A DNA stretch of 64,000 bases from Streptomyces wuyuanensis. Its GTDB lineage: Bacteria; Actinomycetota; Actinomycetes; Streptomycetales; Streptomycetaceae. A model generated the notes under the pieces. The model saw nothing but the letters and a program-made list of their open reading frames with translations, had not been told where the DNA came from and ran no database searches. Shown piece by piece: positions 8,902 to 17,205 of the stretch. The stretch lies in the NCBI RefSeq assembly GCF_900103455.1, contig NZ_FNHI01000014.1, positions 124,001 through 188,000 of the forward strand, read 5' to 3'. How positions within the stretch are numbered: position 1 is the first letter of the stretch; each line of letters starts with the position of its first letter. The position numbers and the translations under genes are program-made.

Positions 8902-10428
8902 GTGACCGACGCACACGCCGGCCCGTTCATCGCGGCCATCGACCAGGGCACCACCTCGTCCCGCTGCATCGTCTTCGACAAGGACGGACGGATCGTCTCC
9001 GTCGACCAGAAGGAGCACGAGCAGATCTTCCCGAAGCCGGGCTGGGTCGAGCACAACGCGAACGAGATCTGGAACAACGTCCAGGAAGTCGTCGCCGGGG
9101 CCATCGAGAAGGGCGGCATCACCGCCGCCGACGTCAAGGCCATCGGCATCACCAACCAGCGCGAGACCACGCTTCTCTGGGACAAGAACACCGGCGAACC
9201 CGTCCACAACGCCATCGTCTGGCAGGACACCCGCACCGACGCGCTCTGCCGGGAACTGGGGCGCAACGTCGGCCAGGACCGCTTCCGCCGTGAGACCGGT
9301 CTGCCGCTGGCGAGCTACTTCTCCGGCCCGAAGGTCCGCTGGATGCTCGACAACATCGACGGCCTGCGCGAGCGGGCCGAGCGGGGCGACATCCTCTTCG
9401 GGACCATGGACTCCTGGGTCATCTGGAACCTGACCGGCGGCGTCAACGGCGGCAAGCACGTCACCGACGTCACCAACGCCTCGCGCACCATGCTGATGAA
9501 CCTCCACACCATGGAGTGGGACGAGAAGATCGCCCAGTCCATGGAGGTGCCGATGGAGGTCCTCCCGGAGATCCGCTCCTCCGCCGAGGTGTACGGGGAG
9601 GTCAAGGAGGGCGTCCTGGCGGGCGTCCCGGTCGCCTCGGCGCTCGGCGACCAGCAGGCCGCGCTCTTCGGCCAGACGTGCTTCTCCGAGGGTGAGGCGA
9701 AGTCCACCTACGGCACCGGGACGTTCCTGCTGATGAACACCGGCAGCAAGATCATCAACTCCTACTCGGGCCTGGTCACCACCGTCGGGTACAAGATCGG
9801 CGACGAGGCGCCCGTGTACTCGCTCGAGGGCTCCATCGCCGTCACCGGCGCCCTCGTGCAGTGGATGCGCGACCAGATGGGCCTCATCAACACCGCGCCC
9901 GAGATCGAGACGCTCGCCGCGTCCGTCGAGGACAACGGCGGGGCCTACGTCGTCCCGGCGTTCTCCGGTCTGTTCGCCCCGTACTGGCGCTCGGACGCCC
10001 GCGGTGTGATCGCCGGCCTCACCCGGTACGTCACCAAGGCGCACATCGCGCGCGCCGTGCTCGAGGCCACGGCCTGGCAGACGCGCGAGATCACGGACGC
10101 CATGACCAAGGACTCCGGTGTCGAGCTGACCTCCCTGAAGGTCGACGGCGGAATGACCTCCAACAACCTGCTGATGCAGACCCTCTCGGACTTCCTGGAC
10201 GTGCCCGTGGTGCGCCCGATGGTGGCCGAGACCACCTGCCTCGGCGCCGCCTACGCCGCCGGTCTGGCCGTCGGCTTCTGGCCCGACACCGACGCGCTCC
10301 GCGCCAACTGGCGCCGGGCCGCCGAGTGGACCCCCCACATGGACCCTGCCAAGCGTGATCACGAGTACAAGTACTGGCTCAAGGCCGTCGAGCGGACCAT
10401 GGGCTGGCTCGAGCACGACGAGAGCTGA
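8902..10428 (+). CDS. glpK: Glycerol kinase
   Basis: Phosphorylates glycerol to sn-glycerol-3-phosphate with ATP, trapping it in the cell. At 508 residues it is the usual FGGY-kinase length. Visible signatures are the N-terminal phosphate-binding DQGTTSSRC (residues 14-22), the substrate-region TNQRETTLLWD, and the C-terminal KVDGGMTSNNLLMQ. The GTG start at 8902 follows AGGAG. It lies between glpF and glpD and is probably cotranscribed with both under GylR. Confidence 0.97.
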   Translation: MTDAHAGPFIAAIDQGTTSSRCIVFDKDGRIVSVDQKEHEQIFPKPGWVEHNANEIWNNVQEVVAGAIEKGGITAADVKAIGITNQRETTLLWDKNTGEPVHNAIVWQDTRTDALCRELGRNVGQDRFRRETGLPLASYFSGPKVRWMLDNIDGLRERAERGDILFGTMDSWVIWNLTGGVNGGKHVTDVTNASRTMLMNLHTMEWDEKIAQSMEVPMEVLPEIRSSAEVYGEVKEGVLAGVPVASALGDQQAALFGQTCFSEGEAKSTYGTGTFLLMNTGSKIINSYSGLVTTVGYKIGDEAPVYSLEGSIAVTGALVQWMRDQMGLINTAPEIETLAASVEDNGGAYVVPAFSGLFAPYWRSDARGVIAGLTRYVTKAHIARAVLEATAWQTREITDAMTKDSGVELTSLKVDGGMTSNNLLMQTLSDFLDVPVVRPMVAETTCLGAAYAAGLAVGFWPDTDALRANWRRAAEWTPHMDPAKRDHEYKYWLKAVERTMGWLEHDES

Positions 10429-10444
10429 CGAGGAGCAATCGAGA

Positions 10445-12055
10445 ATGACCACCCTGCAGAGCGTCCCCTCGCTGGGGACGCACCCGGCCTCCGGTTCCCT
10501 CCCGAGCCGCGCCGAGACGAGGGAGCAGCTTGCGAAGGCGACCTACGACCTCCTGGTGATAGGCGGCGGCATCCTGGGCATCTCCACGGCCTGGCACGCC
10601 GCGCAGGCCGGGCTGCGGGTGGCCCTGGTGGAGGCCGGCGACTTCGCCGGCGCCACCTCCTCCGCCTCCTCCAAGCTGCTCCACGGCGGTCTGCGCTATC
10701 TGCAGACCGGCGCCGTGAAGCTGGTGGCGGAGAACCACTTCGAGCGCCGTGCACTGTCCCGGGAGGTGGCTCCCCACCTCTCCAACCCGCTGACCTTCTA
10801 CCTGCCGGTCTACAAGGGCGGACCGCACGGCGCCGCCAAGCTCGGCGCGGGAGTCTTCGCGTACTCGGCTCTCTCCGCGTTCGGCGACGGCGTCGGACAC
10901 GTGATATCGCCCGCCAAGGCCCAGCGCGACGTGCCCGAGCTGCGCACGGAGAACCTGAAGGCCGTGGCCGTGTACGGCGACGACCAGATGAACGACTCCC
11001 GCATGGCGCTGATGGCGGTCCGCGCGGCCGTCGAGTCGGGGGCCGTCGTCCTCAACCACGCCGAGGTGACCGGACTCCGCTTCACCGAGGGCCGGGTCAC
11101 CGGCGCGGAGCTCAGGGACCGCACGGACGGCACCGAGTTCGGAGTCACCGCCCGTCTGGTGCTCAACGCGACCGGCCCGTGGGTCGACCACCTGCGGAGG
11201 ATGGAGGACCCGAACGCGGCGCCCTCGATCCGCCTGTCCAAGGGCGCACACCTGGTGCTCAAGCGCACCGCGCCCTGGAAGGCCGCGCTGGCGACCCCGA
11301 TCGACAAGTACCGCATCACCTTCGCCCTCCCCTGGGAGGACATGCTGCTGCTCGGCACGACCGACGAGGAGTACGAGGGCGACCCGGCGGACGTCGCGGT
11401 CAACGAGAAGGACATCGCCCAGATCCTGGACGAGGCCGCCTTCTCCATCCGCGACCAGCAGCTGTCACGCGACCTGATCACCTACTCCTTCGCGGGCCTC
11501 CGGGTGCTGCCGGGCGGCCCCGGCGACACTTCCAAGGCCAAGCGGGAGACCGTGGTGACCGAGGGCCGCGGCGGCATGCTGTCGGTGGCCGGCGGCAAGT
11601 GGACGACGTTCCGCCACATCGGCCGCACGGTGCTCAGCAAGCTGGCCGAGCTGCCGGGCCGGCCGCTCGCCGACGACATGGAGCCGATCTCGCACCTGCC
11701 GAAGAAGCTCCCGCTTCCCGGCATCGCCAACCCGCGTGCCGTCGCGCACCGGCTCCTGGTGGACGCCCCGGCGCCCGGGCCCCGGATGGCGGCGGACACC
11801 GCCCGCCACCTCGCCACGCACTACGGCTCGCTGGCGTTCGACATCGCCCGGCTCGCGAACGAGAACCCCGACCTGGCACAGCGGATCCACCCGGACGCCC
11901 CCGAGATCTGGGCCCAGGTCGTGTGGGCGCGCGACCACGAGTGGGCCGAGACGACGGACGACGTGCTGCGCCGCCGCACCACGCTGACGATCCGCGGTCT
12001 CGCCACGGACGAGATCCGCGGGAAGGTCGACGACCTGCTGCACAAGCGGGGCTGA
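10445..12055 (+). CDS. glpD: Glycerol-3-phosphate dehydrogenase, FAD-dependent (GlpD)
   Basis: Oxidises glycerol-3-phosphate to dihydroxyacetone phosphate at the membrane, passing electrons to quinone. The 536-residue protein has the FAD-binding Rossmann motif LVIGGGILGISTAWHAA near residues 35-51, the family signature SSASSKLLHGGLRYL near 75 and a C-terminal dehydrogenase domain (REELAxT-type region KRETVVTEG). The ATG at 10445 follows GAGGAG and is 16 bp past glpK, so translation is probably coupled. It is the last gene before a very strong palindrome. Confidence 0.96.
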   Translation: MTTLQSVPSLGTHPASGSLPSRAETREQLAKATYDLLVIGGGILGISTAWHAAQAGLRVALVEAGDFAGATSSASSKLLHGGLRYLQTGAVKLVAENHFERRALSREVAPHLSNPLTFYLPVYKGGPHGAAKLGAGVFAYSALSAFGDGVGHVISPAKAQRDVPELRTENLKAVAVYGDDQMNDSRMALMAVRAAVESGAVVLNHAEVTGLRFTEGRVTGAELRDRTDGTEFGVTARLVLNATGPWVDHLRRMEDPNAAPSIRLSKGAHLVLKRTAPWKAALATPIDKYRITFALPWEDMLLLGTTDEEYEGDPADVAVNEKDIAQILDEAAFSIRDQQLSRDLITYSFAGLRVLPGGPGDTSKAKRETVVTEGRGGMLSVAGGKWTTFRHIGRTVLSKLAELPGRPLADDMEPISHLPKKLPLPGIANPRAVAHRLLVDAPAPGPRMAADTARHLATHYGSLAFDIARLANENPDLAQRIHPDAPEIWAQVVWARDHEWAETTDDVLRRRTTLTIRGLATDEIRGKVDDLLHKRG

Positions 12056-12080
12056 GACGGGACCGTAGCGGGCACGGTCC

Positions 12081-12124
12081 GTGCGACGGGGGGCGGCTCC
12101 TCGAGGAGCCGCCCCCCGTCGCAC
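12081..12124. terminator. Perfect 44-bp palindrome ending the glycerol operon
   Basis: The two 22-nt arms are exact complements with no unpaired loop (centre CTCGAG at 12100-12105). It begins 26 bp after the glpD stop. It would form a very stable hairpin in RNA from either strand and probably acts as a bidirectional terminator, also insulating the operon from the pseudogene beyond. Confidence 0.8.
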
Positions 12125-12249
12125 GCTCGGGCACATCGGACGACTCGAGGGAAGTGCCTTGCCGCAGCCGCGGGTTGCCCACCTCGGGGCGGATCCCCGC
12201 ACCCGCCGGGGCACCCGCCCGCACGGCGGTGCGCGGCGGGCCGTGCGAG

Positions 12250-12625
12250 CCGCATACGGGACGTGAAACGGGGTAGTCGTGGTGCCACGTGGTGTCCCGG
12301 ACGACGGCCGGGGCGGCGGAACGCTCGCGGAGGTGGTCGACGTACTCGATGACCCGGTCCTCCCACCGCCGGGGACGGCGGCACGGCCGAACACGCCCTG
12401 GTACCTCGCCGGTCCGCCCGCCCCCACCCCGCCGGCGCGGGGGCGGACGGGTGCGCCGTACACGGCGGCGAGCGGCTGGAGGGGCCGGTTCTCGTCGACC
12501 CCGGTGCCCGGTGCCGCGTCGATCTTCCCGAAGCCGACCGCACCGGCCTGCTGCGGCCGGCCGAGGACGATCCTGTCGGCGCCCGGCTCGCCGGTGACGC
12601 CCCCGACGGTGGTCCGATGCATCGA
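12250..12625 (-). pseudogene. Remnant of an L-fuconate dehydratase-like enolase-superfamily gene
   Basis: Read on minus, one frame gives GEPGADRIVLGRPQQAGAVG then GKIDAAPGTGVDENRPLQPL and APVRPRAGGVG. These align by eye with the C-terminal barrel of L-fuconate dehydratase (GEHxxNRVxFKQLLQAGA, IDAxRVGGVNEN, VPVCPHAGGVG). After about 12375 the homology moves to another frame as WEDRVIEYVDHLRE (12333-12370), the family's conserved VSGTxxxRVIEYVDHLHE segment. Only about 120 residues of a roughly 430-residue enzyme remain. The frame break, the Cys-to-Arg and His-to-Arg changes and the missing N-terminal two thirds show a decayed gene. Boundaries are approximate. Confidence 0.7.
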
Positions 12626-12783
12626 GTCGCCGGGCTCGAGACGGGCGGCGTCACCCCCGGGATCTCCGGCGCCGGCCCGGCTGATTCCTCGGCCGGATCC
12701 GGTATTGCCCCGGTCCGTGCCGGTGCCTCACGGAAGTTCACCCTGCCGTGCACGGGGACTGCGGGCGGGCGCCCGTGAAGCCG

Positions 12784-12820
12784 TAAGGTTGGGGCGTACG
12801 AAAGAGAACGTCGGAAGGAG
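12784..12820 (+). promoter_or_regulatory. Promoter and ribosome site of the parJ-like gene
   Basis: A -10-like TAAGGT at 12784-12789 and a strong GGAAGGAG ribosome site at 12813-12820, six nt before the GTG start. No convincing -35 is visible. Confidence 0.45.
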
Positions 12821-12826
12821 TCCTGG

Positions 12827-13888
12827 GTGATCGAGCTCGAGGGGGTTCCCGAGCTGATCGACCCGGTCATGGTGGCCGCGTTCGAGGGCTGGAACGACGC
12901 GGGCGACGCCGCGTCCACCGCGGTCGCGCACCTGGACCGCGAGTGGAAGGGCGAGGTGTTCGCGGCGCTCGACGCCGAGGACTACTACGACTTCCAGGTC
13001 AACCGCCCCACGGTGTGGCTGGACGGCGGGGTACGGAAGATCACCTGGCCCACGACGAGGCTCTCCGTGGTGCGGGTCGGCGGGGAGAAGCCCCGCGACC
13101 TGGTGCTGGTCCGCGGGATCGAGCCCTCGATGCGCTGGCGCTCGTTCTGCAACGAGCTGCTGGGCTTCGCCCATGAGCTGGGCGTCGAGATGGTGGTGAT
13201 CCTGGGCGCGCTGCTCGGCGACACCCCGCACACCCGTCCCGTTCCGGTGAGCGGAGTCACCTCGGACCCGGACCTGGCCGGGACGATGGATCTGGAGGAG
13301 ACCCGCTACGAGGGCCCGACCGGAATCGTCGGCATCCTCCAGGAGGCCTGCACGCACGCCGGGGTCCCGGCCGTGTCGCTGTGGGCCGCCGTGCCGCACT
13401 ACGTCTCCCAGCCGCCGAACCCCAAGGCGACACTGGCCCTGCTGAACCGGCTCGAGGACCTCATCGACCTCCGCATCCCGCTGGGCGAACTGGCCGAGGA
13501 CGCACGGGCCTGGCAGCTCGGTGTGGACCAACTCGCCTCCGAGGACAGCGAAGTGGCGGAGTACGTGCAGACGCTGGAGGAGGCCCGGGACACCGCCGAG
13601 CTCCCCGAGGCGTCCGGCGAGGCCATCGCCCGGGAGTTCGAGCGCTATCTGCGCCGGCGTGACGGCGGCCCCGGCCAGGGGCCGGGCGGTCACGCCGCGG
13701 AGGGCGGCGACGGCTCGTACCTGCGGGACAACGCAGGGGGCCGGACGAAGCCGCCGAAGCCGCCGCGGGCGGAGTCCGGGGCGGGCGGGTCCGAGGACGA
13801 CGACTCCGGCGCACCGGAGTCCGCCGAATCGTCCGGCTCCGCCGAGTCCGCGGACCCTTCCGACTCCCCGGACTCCCCCGAGGACTGA
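12827..13888 (+). CDS. parJ: PAC2-family protein, ParJ-like regulator of ParA
   Basis: A 353-residue PAC2 (proteasome-assembly-chaperone-like) protein. In S. coelicolor the PAC2 protein beside the glycerol operon is ParJ, a ParA-binding protein that limits ParA polymerisation during sporulation septation; the same position right after glpD is the main reason for the name. The PAC2 fold occupies about residues 1-265 (opens IELEGVPELIDPVMVAAFEGWNDAG, core LVLVRGIEPSMRW). The last 90 residues are a low-complexity tail rich in Gly, Ser, Pro, Asp and Glu. GTG start after GGAAGGAG. Generic PAC2 function without ParA binding is the alternative. Confidence 0.85.
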   Translation: MIELEGVPELIDPVMVAAFEGWNDAGDAASTAVAHLDREWKGEVFAALDAEDYYDFQVNRPTVWLDGGVRKITWPTTRLSVVRVGGEKPRDLVLVRGIEPSMRWRSFCNELLGFAHELGVEMVVILGALLGDTPHTRPVPVSGVTSDPDLAGTMDLEETRYEGPTGIVGILQEACTHAGVPAVSLWAAVPHYVSQPPNPKATLALLNRLEDLIDLRIPLGELAEDARAWQLGVDQLASEDSEVAEYVQTLEEARDTAELPEASGEAIAREFERYLRRRDGGPGQGPGGHAAEGGDGSYLRDNAGGRTKPPKPPRAESGAGGSEDDDSGAPESAESSGSAESADPSDSPDSPED

Positions 13889-13915
13889 CTCTTCCGGGAG
13901 CGCCCGACGCGTGCC

Positions 13916-13949
13916 GAGCGGGTGGTGCCGGAACCGGCACCACCCGCTC
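13916..13949. terminator. Bidirectional terminator between parJ and the GH31 gene
   Basis: A perfect 15-bp stem (GAGCGGGTGGTGCCG and its complement) around GAAC, lying between two convergent genes, 28 bp after the parJ stop and 66 bp before the end of the minus-strand gene. Confidence 0.8.
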
Positions 13950-14014
13950 GCGTTCTCCCACCCCGGTCCTGCCGAGCCGCCGGGCACACCGACCCGCGCG
14001 GGACAGCGGGCACG

Positions 14015-17000
14015 TCAGCCGCAGCGGAAGCGCGCCGCCGCCCAGTCCCCGTGGTCACCGGACTTGGAGCCGTCGGTGTCGGTGACCTTCAGCCGGACGT
14101 GCCGGGCACCGGTGACGTCGACCTCCGCGGGCACCGTCGCCGAGGCCCCCGTGACCTCGGGCGAGGTCCACAGGACCTTGCCGTCCGCCTCGACGGAGAA
14201 GGCCACTTCGCCGTAGCCGCCGATCTCGTCGTCGATGCCGGTGTCCGCGGTGAACGTGGTGCAGCGCCCGCCGAGGTAGACCTCGATGTCGGAGTCGGCG
14301 TGCGCCCCGATGCCCTTGTCGTACGCCGTGCCGGCGAGGGTGAGCGTGCGGCCGTCGTCCGCCCCGGACTCCCCGTTGCTGCGGTCGCGTTCGGGCGGCC
14401 CCCAGCCGTTGGTGGACGTCAGCCACACCAGGTCGCTCGCCCACACGTCCCCCGAGGGCGGCTCGGGCATCACGGTGACCGCGAACCGCTGTACGGCGGT
14501 GCGGAGTTGGCCCGCCGCGCCGTACCGTACCGCCGCGGTGAGCGTCGCCTCGCCGGGCTTCGCGTCCTTCGCGGGAGTCACCGCGACCTCGGCCCGCCGT
14601 GTCGTGCCGGCGGGGATGCGGTCCACCGTCACCGGCGCCGCCCGCCATCCCGCCGGGACGTCCACGGACACGGAGACGCCCGTCGCGTCACGGCTGCCCG
14701 CGGTCACGTCGACCGCGACCTTCCCCGTTGTGCCGGCGCCCAGTTCCTGCCCGGCCGGCGCGGTTGCGACGGCCGCGGCGCCGGGGACGGCCCCGCCGAC
14801 CGCGGCCGTGTCCTCCAGCTCAAGTGCGAACGCGCGGTCCGTGGGCAGCGCCGCGGTCTTCACCCGGACCACCCCTCCCCGGTCGTCCCGGTCGTACCAC
14901 CAGCCCTGCGGGGCCCGGGCGAAGGCGGCCGCCCCGCTCAGCCGCGGCAGGGCGCGGCCGTCCAGCCGGACCGAACTCGGTGCGTCCCCCGTGTGCACGG
15001 TGAAGTCGTACGGCCGTGCACGGGACTTGCCGTCGTACGATCCGCGGCTCGCGCCGATCCGTACCGTCACGTCGCCCCCGCCGCGCCTCGGTGCCTCGAC
15101 CTCTGCGCGCTGGGTGGCGTACGCGCCTGCGCGGTGCCGGCGCGTCACCCCGTCGTCCTCGTAGAGCGTGAACGCCGACGAGCCCTGCGGGTAGATGTCC
15201 CAGGCGAGCGGGGAGCCCGGGCCGCGGTCGGCGTACGAGCGGATGCCGCCCGGCCACATCGGCACGGTGGCGCCGGCCCGGACGAACAGCGGGAGCGTGT
15301 CCAGCGGGGCGCTGTAGTCGTCCACCGTGACCGGCCCCTCGTAGGTCCGTCCGCTCCAGAAGTCGATCCAGGTGCCCCTCGGCAGATGGATCCCGTCCCG
15401 CTCGGCGCTGTCCCGGTACACGGGCGCCACCAGGAAGTCACGACCGCTCAGGAACTGGTACTTCACGGCCTCCGTCGCGGCCTTCGGGTCGTCCGGGTAC
15501 TCGAGGACGAGCGGCCGGGCGAGTCCGACGCCGGTCCTCGTCGCCTCGTGCGCGTACGAGTACACGTACGGCAGCAGGGCCTCGTGGAGCTTCAGATAGC
15601 GGCGGTTGACGGACGTGTACGGCTCGCCGTACCGGAAGGGCTGCTTGTCGCTCGCGGCCCAGCCGTCCATGGTCATGGTCACCGGGAGGAACATCTTCCA
15701 CTGCAGATCCCGGGTGTACGTCTTGGCGCTGCCCCCGAAGATGCCGTCGACGTCCCCCGTCGTGTAGGCGAGTCCGGACATGGACGCGCCCGCGTACGTG
15801 GGGATCTGCCACCGGATGTACTCCCAGCTGCCGGCCTGGTCGCCGGACCACTGGACGCCGCAGCGCTGCGCTCCGGACCAGCTCTCCGGGGCCCAGGTGA
15901 AGCCGCGGGCGTCGCTGTTCGCCTCGATCCCGGCGTAGGCGTCCTTGCAGCCGTCCAGGGCGAACTTGTAGCCCGGGCCTACCCAGGCGACATCGAGCTT
16001 GGCGACCCGCTGGCCGGCCCTGACCTGCTCGGCGAGCGTGCCGAGGCCGTCCTCGGTCCACAGGCCGAGCTCCATGTTGCGCTGCCGGAGGCCCTGGGCG
16101 GTCTCGGCGAGGTTCTCGTAGCCGCAGCCGTAGCCGTCGTTGACGAGCATCCAGCCGTTGGGCATGTCGTGCTCCACGTAGCCGTCGGCGACCTTCAGCG
16201 CGTCCAGCGTGTGCCGCTCGCCCCGGTTCGCGTTGTGCAGGTAGCAGTCGGCGTCGCCGATCTCCAGGCCGTACACCGGCGGCAGGAAGGGCCGGCCGGT
16301 GAGCTTCGTGTACTGGCCGATCACGTCCTTCATGCCCGGTCCGGCGAAGTAGTAGGCGTCGAAGCGCTGTTCCCGGGCGGTGGTGGTCACCGGGTCGCCG
16401 AAGACGTAGGTGTTGGGCGCGTAGGTGTTGCGGTAGACGCCGTAACCGGCCGAGGAGAGGTAGAACGGGACGGAGTTGGGGTGGCCGCCGTCGTTCCAGT
16501 TGTAGTCGACGCCGACCTCGACGGTCTTGCCGCGGTGTGAGGTGTTGCCGCGGCCGTTCTGCATCCCCGCGCCGTAGAACTGCTCGTCGGCGCCCCGCGC
16601 GAGGGTCTGCGTCGTACGGTCCCCGGTCCAGCTCAGGCCCTGGGTCTCGGCCCACAGCCGGGTGCCGTCGGCACGGTGGAGGGCGAACCGCAGCGGCGAC
16701 TTGTAGGCGCGCAGCGTCACCTTGGACGTGCTCAGCTCGAAGCGGTCGCCGCGGTCCTTCCAGCGGGTGGCGGGCGGCCTGCCCTGCGGGAGGGCGATGT
16801 CGGTGCCGGCCGGGTCGGTGAAACCGCCGTCCGGGGCGAGTTCGATCCGGAAGGTCTCCGTCGAGACGAAGCTGACGCGGGCCTCGGTCCGCCCTGCCGT
16901 CAGCCGGTAGACGGGCCCGTCGGCGGCGAAGGCGGTGACGTCCCCCACCGTGCTCGGGGACGGTTCGGCCTGGGCGGCACCCGGCCCTGCGAACACCGTG

Positions 17001-17056
17001 AGGAGACCGAGCAGAAGGCCGGCCACCGTCGCTCTCGTGCGCATTGGTGATTGCAT
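14015..17056 (-). CDS. Secreted glycoside hydrolase family 31 enzyme with C-terminal NPCBM domain
   Basis: A 1013-residue exported alpha-glycosidase. The N-terminus is a Sec signal (MRTRATVAGLLLGLLTVF, cleavage likely after AQA). The GH31 domains fill about residues 40-700: catalytic nucleophile probably the Asp of KLDVAWVG (near 353), acid/base the Asp of WSGDQAGSWE (near 405). A NEW3-type beta domain follows (about 770-860), then an NPCBM/NEW2 galactose-binding-like domain (about 870-1013; KGIGAHADSDIEVYLGG). Two Met starts are possible (17056 and 17044) and neither has a good ribosome site; a TAAACA -10-like box just upstream may mean a leaderless message. The exact glycosidic substrate is not deducible. 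Confidence 0.9.
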   Translation of the reverse strand: MQSPMRTRATVAGLLLGLLTVFAGPGAAQAEPSPSTVGDVTAFAADGPVYRLTAGRTEARVSFVSTETFRIELAPDGGFTDPAGTDIALPQGRPPATRWKDRGDRFELSTSKVTLRAYKSPLRFALHRADGTRLWAETQGLSWTGDRTTQTLARGADEQFYGAGMQNGRGNTSHRGKTVEVGVDYNWNDGGHPNSVPFYLSSAGYGVYRNTYAPNTYVFGDPVTTTAREQRFDAYYFAGPGMKDVIGQYTKLTGRPFLPPVYGLEIGDADCYLHNANRGERHTLDALKVADGYVEHDMPNGWMLVNDGYGCGYENLAETAQGLRQRNMELGLWTEDGLGTLAEQVRAGQRVAKLDVAWVGPGYKFALDGCKDAYAGIEANSDARGFTWAPESWSGAQRCGVQWSGDQAGSWEYIRWQIPTYAGASMSGLAYTTGDVDGIFGGSAKTYTRDLQWKMFLPVTMTMDGWAASDKQPFRYGEPYTSVNRRYLKLHEALLPYVYSYAHEATRTGVGLARPLVLEYPDDPKAATEAVKYQFLSGRDFLVAPVYRDSAERDGIHLPRGTWIDFWSGRTYEGPVTVDDYSAPLDTLPLFVRAGATVPMWPGGIRSYADRGPGSPLAWDIYPQGSSAFTLYEDDGVTRRHRAGAYATQRAEVEAPRRGGGDVTVRIGASRGSYDGKSRARPYDFTVHTGDAPSSVRLDGRALPRLSGAAAFARAPQGWWYDRDDRGGVVRVKTAALPTDRAFALELEDTAAVGGAVPGAAAVATAPAGQELGAGTTGKVAVDVTAGSRDATGVSVSVDVPAGWRAAPVTVDRIPAGTTRRAEVAVTPAKDAKPGEATLTAAVRYGAAGQLRTAVQRFAVTVMPEPPSGDVWASDLVWLTSTNGWGPPERDRSNGESGADDGRTLTLAGTAYDKGIGAHADSDIEVYLGGRCTTFTADTGIDDEIGGYGEVAFSVEADGKVLWTSPEVTGASATVPAEVDVTGARHVRLKVTDTDGSKSGDHGDWAAARFRCG

Positions 17057-17146
17057 GGCGAGTGTTTAGCGCAGAAACGAGCATTCCGCCATGGACAAAA
17101 CAACGGCCGCCCCTGGACCCGTGCGGGAGTCCGGAGGCGGCCGGGC

Positions 17147-17166
17147 CCCCCGGGGTGCCCCGGGGG
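17147..17166 (-). terminator. Short GC hairpin after mshC
   Basis: CCCCCGGGG and its complement around a 2-nt loop, 40 bp beyond the mshC stop on minus. No U-run follows. Weak support. Confidence 0.4.
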
Positions 17167-17205
17167 TCTGTCGGAACTACAGGTCGGCGGAACTACAGGG
17201 CGCCA

